From Chitinophagaceae bacterium (GTDB lineage Bacteria > Bacteroidota > Bacteroidia > Chitinophagales > UBA10324): a DNA stretch of 13,459 nucleotides. The stretch lies in NCBI GenBank assembly GCA_023251195.1, contig JAHEZG010000062.1, forward strand, positions 1 through 13,459. The letters run 5' to 3'. Positions 8,067-13,459 of the stretch are shown here, in pieces; position 1 is the stretch's first letter; each line of letters begins with the position of its first letter. Made by a program: the position numbers and the translations under genes. Below the pieces are notes generated by a model. That model had not been told where the DNA came from. It worked only from the letters and a program-made list of their open reading frames with translations, and made no database searches.

Positions 8067-9299
8067 GTGAAGGCACTTGTTTTTATTACTCTGTTCATTT
8101 TTACTTTACTCTCTGATGCAATTACGACCGAAGTAGTTGCACACAAGAGTAAGAATCCGTTTTTATTCAAAACAATTGTGATTGATGCGGGGCATGGCGG
8201 ACATGACTCCGGTTGCCTTGGTGCGTTTGAAAAAGAAAAGAATATAACACTCGACATTGCATTGAAACTCGGGGCGCTCATTGAAAAAAACATGCCTGAT
8301 GTGAAAGTGATTTATACGCGCAAGACGGATGTGTTTATTGAATTGTATGAGCGAGCAGAAATTGCAAACCGGAATAATGCAGACCTTTTTATTTCGATTC
8401 ACTGCAACGCAAACAAAAACACAAGTGCCTACGGAACCGAAAGCTGGGTGATGGGTTTGCATAAGACTGAAGCAAATCTGGAAGTTGCAAAGCGTGAAAA
8501 CTCTTCTATTCTTTTAGAAGATAATTATTCAAAGAACTACGAGGGCTTCGACCCGAATGCACCGGAGTCGTACATTATTTTTTCGCTAAATCAGAGTGCA
8601 TACATTGACCAGAGTATTTCGCTTGCTTCGCAGGTGGAACAGGAATTTGATAAGGACGGAAGAACAACGCGTGGTGTGAAGCAAGCAGGTTACCTCGTGT
8701 TATGGAGAACAACGATGCCGGCTATTTTAATTGAAACCGGATTTCTCACCAATCGTGTGGAAGAAAAAGTTTTGGCTTCTGATGACGGACAAAATCAAAT
8801 TGCTCATTCGATTTTAGATGCGGTAAAAGATTATCGTCACTCGATTGACGGAAGTGTTTATGAAGAAATGCCGGATGATAATCAACACCTAAATAATGCT
8901 GTGAAAAAAAATCCGGATGATGGCGAAAACCCGTTGCCTTATGTAGAAAAAAAAGAAGATTCCATTCCAATTAAATCGGAAAATAAAACCGATACTGCTA
9001 CAGTAAAGAAAATGGAACCGGCTCCGGTTAAACCGATTCCGGTTACAACTGTTATTTACAAAGTGCAGATTGCGGCTTCGGATAAAACGGTAAGTAAAAC
9101 CGACCCGAAATTTTCAAGCATAAAAGATATGATGAATGATAAAAGTGCTGGTGGACTAAATCGTTATGTTGTTGGAAATTATTCGAAGCGTACTGAAGCA
9201 GAAACTAGAATGAAAACAATGAAGGCGAAAGGATTTAAAGATGCTTTTATTGTGGCTTATAAAAACGGGAAAAGAGTTCCGCTGGAAAGCGTGAAATAA
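8067..9299 (+). CDS. N-acetylmuramoyl-L-alanine amidase (Amidase_3) with C-terminal SPOR-like domain
   Basis: This AmiA/B/C-type zinc amidase cuts the bond between N-acetylmuramic acid and the stem peptide in peptidoglycan and acts in the periplasm, often in daughter-cell separation. The 410 residues start with a signal peptide (about 1-25, MKALVFITLFIFTLL then DAITTEVVA). The amidase domain covers about 35-256. The expected zinc and catalytic residues are visible: His43 in DAGHGGHD, Glu57 in EKEKNITL, His112 in SIHCNA, and Glu223 in LIETGFLTN. A charged and proline-rich linker (about 257-326) leads to a SPOR-like domain at 328-405 beginning TVIYKVQIAASD, which would bind denuded glycan strands. 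The start is GTG: an in-frame TAG lies two codons upstream, and the next ATG is at residue 76 inside the catalytic domain. It is followed after 60 nt by the MlaD-like gene. Confidence 0.93.
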   Translation: MKALVFITLFIFTLLSDAITTEVVAHKSKNPFLFKTIVIDAGHGGHDSGCLGAFEKEKNITLDIALKLGALIEKNMPDVKVIYTRKTDVFIELYERAEIANRNNADLFISIHCNANKNTSAYGTESWVMGLHKTEANLEVAKRENSSILLEDNYSKNYEGFDPNAPESYIIFSLNQSAYIDQSISLASQVEQEFDKDGRTTRGVKQAGYLVLWRTTMPAILIETGFLTNRVEEKVLASDDGQNQIAHSILDAVKDYRHSIDGSVYEEMPDDNQHLNNAVKKNPDDGENPLPYVEKKEDSIPIKSENKTDTATVKKMEPAPVKPIPVTTVIYKVQIAASDKTVSKTDPKFSSIKDMMNDKSAGGLNRYVVGNYSKRTEAETRMKTMKAKGFKDAFIVAYKNGKRVPLESVK

Positions 9300-9337
9300 C
9301 TTTGCACTGTGATGGCTGCGCAGAAAGTTTATTTTTG
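9297..9337 (+). promoter_or_regulatory. Candidate promoter elements for the mlaD-like/ostA-like pair
   Basis: Two exact matches to the Bacteroidota -7 box TAnnTTTG occur in the 60-nt gap: TAACTTTG at 9297-9304, whose TAA is the stop codon of the amidase gene, and TATTTTTG at 9330-9337. The TTTG inside the first lies 25 bases before the second, slightly beyond the usual 17-23 spacing. Upstream of the first box no TTTG is seen at the right distance. Either could drive the MlaD-like gene separately from the amidase. Short AT-rich motifs occur by chance, so confidence is low. Confidence 0.35.
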
Positions 9338-9359
9338 ACAAAACAAATACACAACGGGT

Positions 9360-10358
9360 TTGAAAATTTCTAACGAGTTAAAAATTGGTGTACTGGCAAC
9401 CGTTGCCATCGTTTTATTTATCATCGGATATAATTTTTTAAAAGGAACTGATGTATTCAGCAGCACCGATACATTTTATGCCCGATATAACGAAGTGGAT
9501 GGACTCGGGCTTTCAAACTTTGTAAAAATTAAGGGTTTGAATGTTGGTCGTGTTACCAATCTGGTTTTGGAAAAAGGAAAGAACGGAGAAATTGTTGTTG
9601 AGTTCACGGTTGACGAAGATTTTAAATTGCCGAAAGGAACTGTTGCAAGAATTATTTCTTCGGATTTGTTAGGGACAAAAGCAATCAACCTTGAGTTATA
9701 TGACACCACTGTTTTTTATCAGAACGGAGATACTATCACTTCATCTTTACAGGAAAGTTTAACCAAAAGTGTACAGGCAGAATTGCTTCCGGTAAAAGAG
9801 AAAGCAGAAAATCTTTTGTCTTCTATTGATTCGGTACTCACGATTATCAAAACCATTTTCAACGAAGAGACTACAAACGACATTAAGAAAAGTGTGAGCA
9901 GTATTACTTCCACTTTAAATCACATTAATAATTCTGCTGAGAATGTGGAAGGGTTACTGGATAAAAACACAACTCGCATTGACCGCATTTTTGCGAACAT
10001 CGAAAGCATTTCGTTAATGCTGAAAGAGAATACTGATAACATTACAGCGGTGCTTTCCAACCTGAATGACATCACTGATACACTCGCGAAATCAAATCTG
10101 AAGCAAGTGATTGCAAGCGCTCAGGATGCATTGGAAGCAACCGCTGATATTCTTGATGGCATTAAAAACGGAAAAGGTTCGATGGGTAAACTGATGAACG
10201 ACGATAAATTGTATAACAACCTCGAACAGTCGAGTAAGGATTTAGATTTGTTGCTGAAAGATTTGAAAGAGAACCCAAGCGCTTATGTTCACTTCTCTGT
10301 TTTCGGCGGAGGCAAGTCCAAAGATGCTAAGCCGGATAGTGCTGCCGAGAAAAAATAA
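9360..10358 (+). CDS. MlaD/MCE-family lipid-transport protein
   Basis: MCE proteins form hexameric rings or tubes that carry lipids between inner and outer membranes; MlaD is the inner-membrane-anchored member of the Mla phospholipid system. The 332 residues show one N-terminal membrane anchor at about 8-26 (IGVLATVAIVLFIIGYNFL). An MCE domain follows at about 36-115 (DTFYARYNEVDGLGLSNFVK, then VARIISSDLLGTKAINLEL). A long helical, probably coiled-coil region spans about 125-300, with many Asn, Asp, Ile and Leu residues, and the tail is Lys/Asp-rich. The start is TTG at 9360: an in-frame TGA is at 9336-9338 and the first internal Met is past residue 200, so a non-ATG start is required. The next gene begins 9 nt downstream in the same frame. 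Partner permease and ATPase genes (mlaE, mlaF) are not in the window. Family assignment is firm; the transported lipid is inferred. Confidence 0.9.
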   Translation: MKISNELKIGVLATVAIVLFIIGYNFLKGTDVFSSTDTFYARYNEVDGLGLSNFVKIKGLNVGRVTNLVLEKGKNGEIVVEFTVDEDFKLPKGTVARIISSDLLGTKAINLELYDTTVFYQNGDTITSSLQESLTKSVQAELLPVKEKAENLLSSIDSVLTIIKTIFNEETTNDIKKSVSSITSTLNHINNSAENVEGLLDKNTTRIDRIFANIESISLMLKENTDNITAVLSNLNDITDTLAKSNLKQVIASAQDALEATADILDGIKNGKGSMGKLMNDDKLYNNLEQSSKDLDLLLKDLKENPSAYVHFSVFGGGKSKDAKPDSAAEKK

Positions 10359-10367
10359 TTTTATTCC

Positions 10368-11891
10368 GTGCTCCGTAGTGTAACAGTCCGAAAAATTTAT
10401 CTGAAATTATTTCTTTCCGGTTTTTTCATTCTGCTTTCTCAGTTTTCATTTTCTCAGGGAACCCAAATTAAAATTCTTGGGGCTGATGAATTTGAGTATG
10501 CCGATCTTGGTGATAAAAAAATAAAAACACTCACCGGAAATGTGCGCTTGCAGCAAGATGAAGTTTTTTTGTTTTGCGACAAAGCCATTCTTGACGACGA
10601 AAGCAATTCACTCGATGCAAACGGCAATGTGATGATTCGCCAGGATACAGTGGAGATTCATTCCGACCATTTATTTTATGATGGAAAAATGCGCAAGGCA
10701 TTGCTCACCGGAAATGTGCGCATGACGAATTCGAAAATGACTTTAACAACTTCTGCGCTCGATTATGATTTGAATACTAAAATTGCCAACTACAGAACAG
10801 GCGGAACTCTCGTGAACGATAGCACCACTCTCAAAAGTCAGATTGGATATTATTACGCAAGCACCAACGATGTTTATTTTAAGAAAGATGTAACAGTTGT
10901 TTCGCCAAAGTATAATCTGACTGCTGATACATTGCGATTCAACACTGATAAACGAACAGCTTTTTTTCTAGGACCCACAAATATCAATACTGACAGCGCA
11001 GATGTTTTTTGCGAAGGTGGATTTTACGATACTGAAAACGATGTGGCACAATTCAACACAAAAGCCATTCTGATTAATCTTCCGAATGCGTTGCGCGCTG
11101 ACACCATCTGGTTCGATAACAAAAGCGGGAAAGGAAAATCAAGCGGCAACATTAACTGGCGCGACACCGCACAGCATTTAAATATTCTTGCCGACCATGC
11201 GTGGTATTCAAATGATGCAAATGAAATTCTTGCAATTGGTCACACACTTTTTATTTCTGAAGACGGGGATGATTCGTTGTTCATGACTGCTGATACATTG
11301 CATTCGGTTGAAGATAGTGTAACAGCGGAAAGAAGTTTCTCCGCATATCATCATGTGAAAATATTTAAAGCTGATTTGCAGGCGCTCTGCGATTCACTTT
11401 ATTATTCAGATGCGGATTCCATGTTCCGTTTGTATCAGGATCCTGTCATTTGGTTAGAAGATAATCAGATGACGGCTGATACAGTTCGTATTCAAATGAG
11501 CAATCGCAAACCGGAAAAATTTGAACTGATAAAATCTTCGTTCATGATTAGTCAGCCGGATACCGGTTTGTACAATCAGGCGAAAGGAAAAAATATTACC
11601 GGATTTTTTGAAGGAGGAAAACTACATCACATGCTGATTGAAGGAAACGGCGAAAGCATTTACTATGCAGCAGATGACAGCGGCGCATTTATCGGTGTCA
11701 ATAAAATTGTTTGCAGCAACATGATTATTTACACCGACTCCAACAAAGTGAGCCGCATAAAATTTATTTCGAAACCTGATGGCACAATGTATCCCATCAA
11801 TCAAGCACCACAGGATGAATTGAAACTGAAAGATTTTATCTGGATGGATAATGTGCGACCGAAGAATCGGTTTGAGTTGAGGGAGAAATAA
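10368..11891 (+). CDS. OstA/LptA-like periplasmic LPS-transport protein (long form)
   Basis: OstA/LptA proteins are beta-jellyroll units that form the periplasmic bridge carrying LPS from the inner-membrane exporter to LptD. A signal peptide is seen (about 1-29; KIYLKLFLSGFFILLSQFSFS). The body repeats OstA-type strands: LTGNVRLQQDEVFLFCDKA, LDANGNVMIRQDTVEIHSD, LTGNVRMTNSKMTL, then further cycles such as LTADTLRFNTDKRTAFFLGP and MTADTVRIQM to near residue 480. At 507 residues it is about 2.5 times the length of E. coli LptA (about 185), so it probably forms a longer stretch of the bridge per molecule. The start is GTG at 10368. An in-frame TAA (the stop of the preceding gene) lies four codons earlier, and no ATG exists before or within the signal peptide. 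It is the last gene of the plus-strand set. An LptC-type role cannot be excluded. Confidence 0.87.
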   Translation: MLRSVTVRKIYLKLFLSGFFILLSQFSFSQGTQIKILGADEFEYADLGDKKIKTLTGNVRLQQDEVFLFCDKAILDDESNSLDANGNVMIRQDTVEIHSDHLFYDGKMRKALLTGNVRMTNSKMTLTTSALDYDLNTKIANYRTGGTLVNDSTTLKSQIGYYYASTNDVYFKKDVTVVSPKYNLTADTLRFNTDKRTAFFLGPTNINTDSADVFCEGGFYDTENDVAQFNTKAILINLPNALRADTIWFDNKSGKGKSSGNINWRDTAQHLNILADHAWYSNDANEILAIGHTLFISEDGDDSLFMTADTLHSVEDSVTAERSFSAYHHVKIFKADLQALCDSLYYSDADSMFRLYQDPVIWLEDNQMTADTVRIQMSNRKPEKFELIKSSFMISQPDTGLYNQAKGKNITGFFEGGKLHHMLIEGNGESIYYAADDSGAFIGVNKIVCSNMIIYTDSNKVSRIKFISKPDGTMYPINQAPQDELKLKDFIWMDNVRPKNRFELREK

Positions 11892-11901
11892 GTTTTCATT
11901 C

Positions 11902-11934
11902 TAACTTTTTGTCAAATATTTTGACAAAAAGTTA
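11902..11934. terminator. Hairpin between convergent genes, likely bidirectional terminator
   Basis: A perfect 15-bp inverted repeat with a 3-base loop (TAT) starts 11 bases after the OstA-like stop and lies about 57 bases after the end of phoU on the other strand. The left arm is TAACTTTTTGTCAAA; the right arm is its exact complement. Only 3 of 15 pairs are G-C and no clean T-run follows on either strand, so it is not a textbook intrinsic terminator. Its place between converging genes makes transcript ending the best reading. A palindromic protein-binding site is the alternative. Confidence 0.55.
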
Positions 11935-11972
11935 TACTAATTGTCAAACTTAATAGCAAAAAGTAAATCGAA
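11909..11972. repeat. Imperfect 32-bp tandem repeat overlapping the hairpin
   Basis: Two 32-base units (11909-11940 and 11941-11972) line up with 22 of 32 positions equal. Each starts with TTGTCAAA and has CAAAAAGT exactly 16 bases later. The first unit includes part of the hairpin; in the second the inverted symmetry is lost. It looks like an old duplication of the terminator region that has decayed. Confidence 0.45.
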
Positions 11973-11990
11973 TATCAAGCAACCGGCAGC

Positions 11991-12650
11991 TTAATCTTTC
12001 TTATGCTTGAGAACCTTCGCTTCGATATAAAAAATAATTTCTTCGGCAATATTTTTTGCAATGTCTCCTACCCTTTCCATTTTGCGGATGGCGGTGAGCA
12101 CAAAAAGTGATTCGTAAGTTTTATCGAGATGTGCTTTTATAAATTCTTCAGTTACTAAAGCAGCTTTCATATTCAGCTCATTCAGTTTTTCATCTTTCTT
12201 AAAAACTCCGTGTGCAATGGTGGAGTCTTCGTTCTCAAATGCTCTGATAACATCAGTCAACATACTTTCTGCCACATCAAACATTTCTGCCAATCCAATT
12301 TTTGAAATCAGTTCTTCATCAAACGGATTATTGATAGTACTCACATAAGTTGCCAGTCCTTCTGCATTGTCTGCAATTCGTTCGAGCGAAGAATTTATTT
12401 TCATACATGCGAGTACAAAGCGCAGATCAATGGCAACCGGATTGAGCAGTGCTAAAATATTTTCGCAGTCGCGGTCAATTTTTAATTCCAACGAATTTAT
12501 ACGGCGCTCATAAAAAATAATTTCGCGGCCAAGGTCTTTGTCCAATTTAAGAAAAGTGGTGCGCGCTTTAGTTATCTGACTCAGTGTAAGCGCCATCAAT
12601 TCTTTCATTGATTCGCGGAGCTGCTGAATTTCTACATCTAAGTGTGTCAT
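11991..12650 (-). CDS. phoU: Phosphate-specific transport system accessory protein PhoU
   Basis: PhoU restrains phosphate uptake and phosphate-starvation signalling by linking the Pst transporter to the PhoR sensor kinase, and acts at the inner face of the membrane. The 219 residues are close to the usual length and almost wholly alpha-helical. The two repeated PhoU metal-binding motifs are visible: SLERIADNAE at about 88-97 and MERVGDIAKNIAEE at about 191-204. It lies 78 nt after pstB on the same strand, the standard pst order, and probably shares its transcript. The ATG start is preceded by an unusual seven-base-period repeat that runs up to the start codon, and no Shine-Dalgarno sequence is seen. 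It converges with the OstA-like gene across a hairpin. Confidence 0.94.
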   Translation of the reverse strand: MTHLDVEIQQLRESMKELMALTLSQITKARTTFLKLDKDLGREIIFYERRINSLELKIDRDCENILALLNPVAIDLRFVLACMKINSSLERIADNAEGLATYVSTINNPFDEELISKIGLAEMFDVAESMLTDVIRAFENEDSTIAHGVFKKDEKLNELNMKAALVTEEFIKAHLDKTYESLFVLTAIRKMERVGDIAKNIAEEIIFYIEAKVLKHKKD

Positions 12651-12723
12651 TGAAAATTAAAGGTTAAAAAGTAAAAATTAAAAACTCTTTCACTGCTATC
12701 TGCCTACTGTCAACTGCCTGCTG
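12650..12723 (-). repeat. Two adjacent degenerate heptanucleotide repeat tracts
   Basis: The pstB-phoU gap is almost all made of two tracts with an exact period of seven, read on the minus strand. The first (12723-12693) is a CAG followed by four heptads that end in CAG (for example CAGGCAG, TAGGCAG). After an 8-base joint (12692-12685) come five AT-rich heptads (12684-12650) near TTTTTAA or TTTTTAC. The last heptad ends on the A of the phoU ATG. No open reading frame or stable hairpin is evident. Function unknown; it may be a slippage-grown intergenic repeat like those seen in other Bacteroidota, or a leader element. Confidence 0.7.
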
Positions 12724-12728
12724 ATTAA

Positions 12729-13459
12729 TTATCCGAATCTACCAGTTATGTAATTCTGTGTTCGCTGATTTTGCGGATTGGTAAAAATTTCTTTTGTGTC
12801 ATTGAATTCAATCAACTCTCCGAGGTAAAAGAATGCAGTGCGATCACTCACGCGTGCGGCTTGCTGCATGTTGTGTGTCACAATTACAATCGTGTACTTG
12901 TCCTTCAGTTCGTAAATCAGTTCTTCAATTTTTGCAGTTGAAAGCGGGTCGAGTGCCGATGCAGGTTCATCCATCAGAATGATTGATGGCTCAATTGCCA
13001 GTGCGCGTGCAATGCACAACCGTTGTTGCTGTCCGCCCGAAAGTTCGAATGCACTTTTCTTTAACTTATCTTTTACTTCTTCCCACAAAGCAGCATTCTG
13101 CAACGAGCGTGTCACTCTTTCTTCAATATAACTTTTGTTGCTAACACCATTCACGCGTAAACCATAAGCAACATTTTCATAAATAGTTTTCGGAAACGGA
13201 TTTGGTTTTTGAAAAACCATTCCAACTTTTTTTCGCAACTCATCAATCTTAATTCCGCGTGCGTAAATGTCTTTGTTATCAATCAACACTTCGCCTTCAA
13301 TGCGAACATTGTCAATCAAATCATTCATGCGATTGAGCAGGCGCAGGTAAGTTGATTTGCCACAACCACTCGGACCAATGAGTGCTGTAACAGTATTTGC
13401 TTTCATGTGCAGACTGATATTTTTCAGTGCATGATGGTCGCCGTAAAACAGATTTACAT
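12729..13459 (-). CDS. pstB: Phosphate ABC transporter ATP-binding protein PstB (partial, N-terminus cut by window edge)
   Basis: PstB is the cytoplasmic ATPase of the PstSCAB high-affinity phosphate importer. The reading frame is open to the right edge and gives 242 residues, beginning VNLFYGDHHALKNIS, a typical PstB opening. Only about 5-15 N-terminal residues are missing. An ATG at 13406 is internal, because it would cut off the strand before Walker A. All ABC motifs are present, numbered from the first visible residue: Walker A GPSGCGKST at 28-36, Q-loop VFQKPNPFP with Gln83, signature LSGGQ at 139-143, Walker B ILMDEP with Asp163 and Glu164, and switch His195 in VTHNM. The end TGRFG is typical of PstB. 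pstA, pstC and pstS should lie beyond the right edge, and phoU follows. Confidence 0.96.
   Translation of the reverse strand, partial: VNLFYGDHHALKNISLHMKANTVTALIGPSGCGKSTYLRLLNRMNDLIDNVRIEGEVLIDNKDIYARGIKIDELRKKVGMVFQKPNPFPKTIYENVAYGLRVNGVSNKSYIEERVTRSLQNAALWEEVKDKLKKSAFELSGGQQQRLCIARALAIEPSIILMDEPASALDPLSTAKIEELIYELKDKYTIVIVTHNMQQAARVSDRTAFFYLGELIEFNDTKEIFTNPQNQRTQNYITGRFG

Noticed and set aside
8009..8293. 94-residue minus-strand open frame over the start of the amidase
   Set aside because: It overlaps the conserved amidase domain and the lptD-amidase intergenic region; its residues look like a shadow of the coding frame.
12650..12723. CRISPR-like array
   Set aside because: The repeat unit is only seven bases and lacks spacers, so it is a simple tandem repeat.
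12729..13406. PstB starting at the ATG at 13406 (225 residues)
   Set aside because: The frame stays open to the window edge and the residues upstream (NLFYGDHHALKNIS) are standard PstB sequence, so this Met is internal.
1..13459. Mobile element, prophage, defence island or toxin-antitoxin system
   Set aside because: No transposase, integrase, terminal repeats, tRNA-linked attachment site or defence gene is seen; the gene content is core envelope and phosphate functions.

Overview
The window looks like a piece of a Bacteroidota chromosome, perhaps from the Chitinophagales/Sphingobacteriales side. The base composition is AT-rich and the genes are tightly packed. The proteins are Bacteroidota-type versions of envelope genes: a large LptD, an oversized OstA/LptA-like protein, an MlaD protein starting like KISNELKIG, and an amidase with a SPOR-like tail. 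Shine-Dalgarno sequences are mostly absent, and several upstream regions carry matches to the Bacteroidota -7 box TAnnTTTG. The taxonomic call is inference from the proteins.

Layout. Positions 1-4958 (minus strand) hold five tightly packed genes read as rfbA, an NAD-dependent epimerase, galE, recJ, lptB. The gaps are 12 nt, 19 nt, a 4-nt ATGA overlap and 3 nt, so this is very probably one operon. It joins nucleotide-sugar synthesis, a DNA-repair exonuclease and the ATPase of the lipopolysaccharide (LPS) exporter. lptB runs off the left edge. Positions 5120-7990 (minus strand) hold lptD followed directly by a small unrecognised membrane protein. A 76-nt divergent region (7991-8066) separates lptD from a plus-strand set (8067-11891): a cell-wall amidase, an MCE/MlaD protein and an OstA/LptA-like protein. 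An AT-rich hairpin at 11902-11934 lies between this set and the converging minus-strand phoU and pstB (11991-13459). These last two are the end of a phosphate-uptake (pst) operon whose other genes lie beyond the right edge.

How the genes work together. LptB (cytoplasmic ATPase), the OstA-like protein (periplasmic bridge) and LptD (outer-membrane translocon) are three parts of the LPS export machine. RfbA, the epimerase and GalE supply activated sugars for LPS or capsule. The amidase remodels peptidoglycan, and the MlaD-like protein probably handles phospholipid traffic between membranes. Most of the window is therefore an envelope-biogenesis neighbourhood; recJ and the Pst pair are the outsiders.

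I found no clearly new biological system, defence island, mobile element, CRISPR array or RNA gene. The points most worth a second look are: two adjacent seven-base-period repeats between pstB and phoU; a run of four consecutive genes with GTG or TTG starts; the single pair of cysteines in mature LptD; the long OstA-like protein; a Gly-to-Pro change in the epimerase Rossmann motif; and the uncharacterised small membrane protein after lptD.
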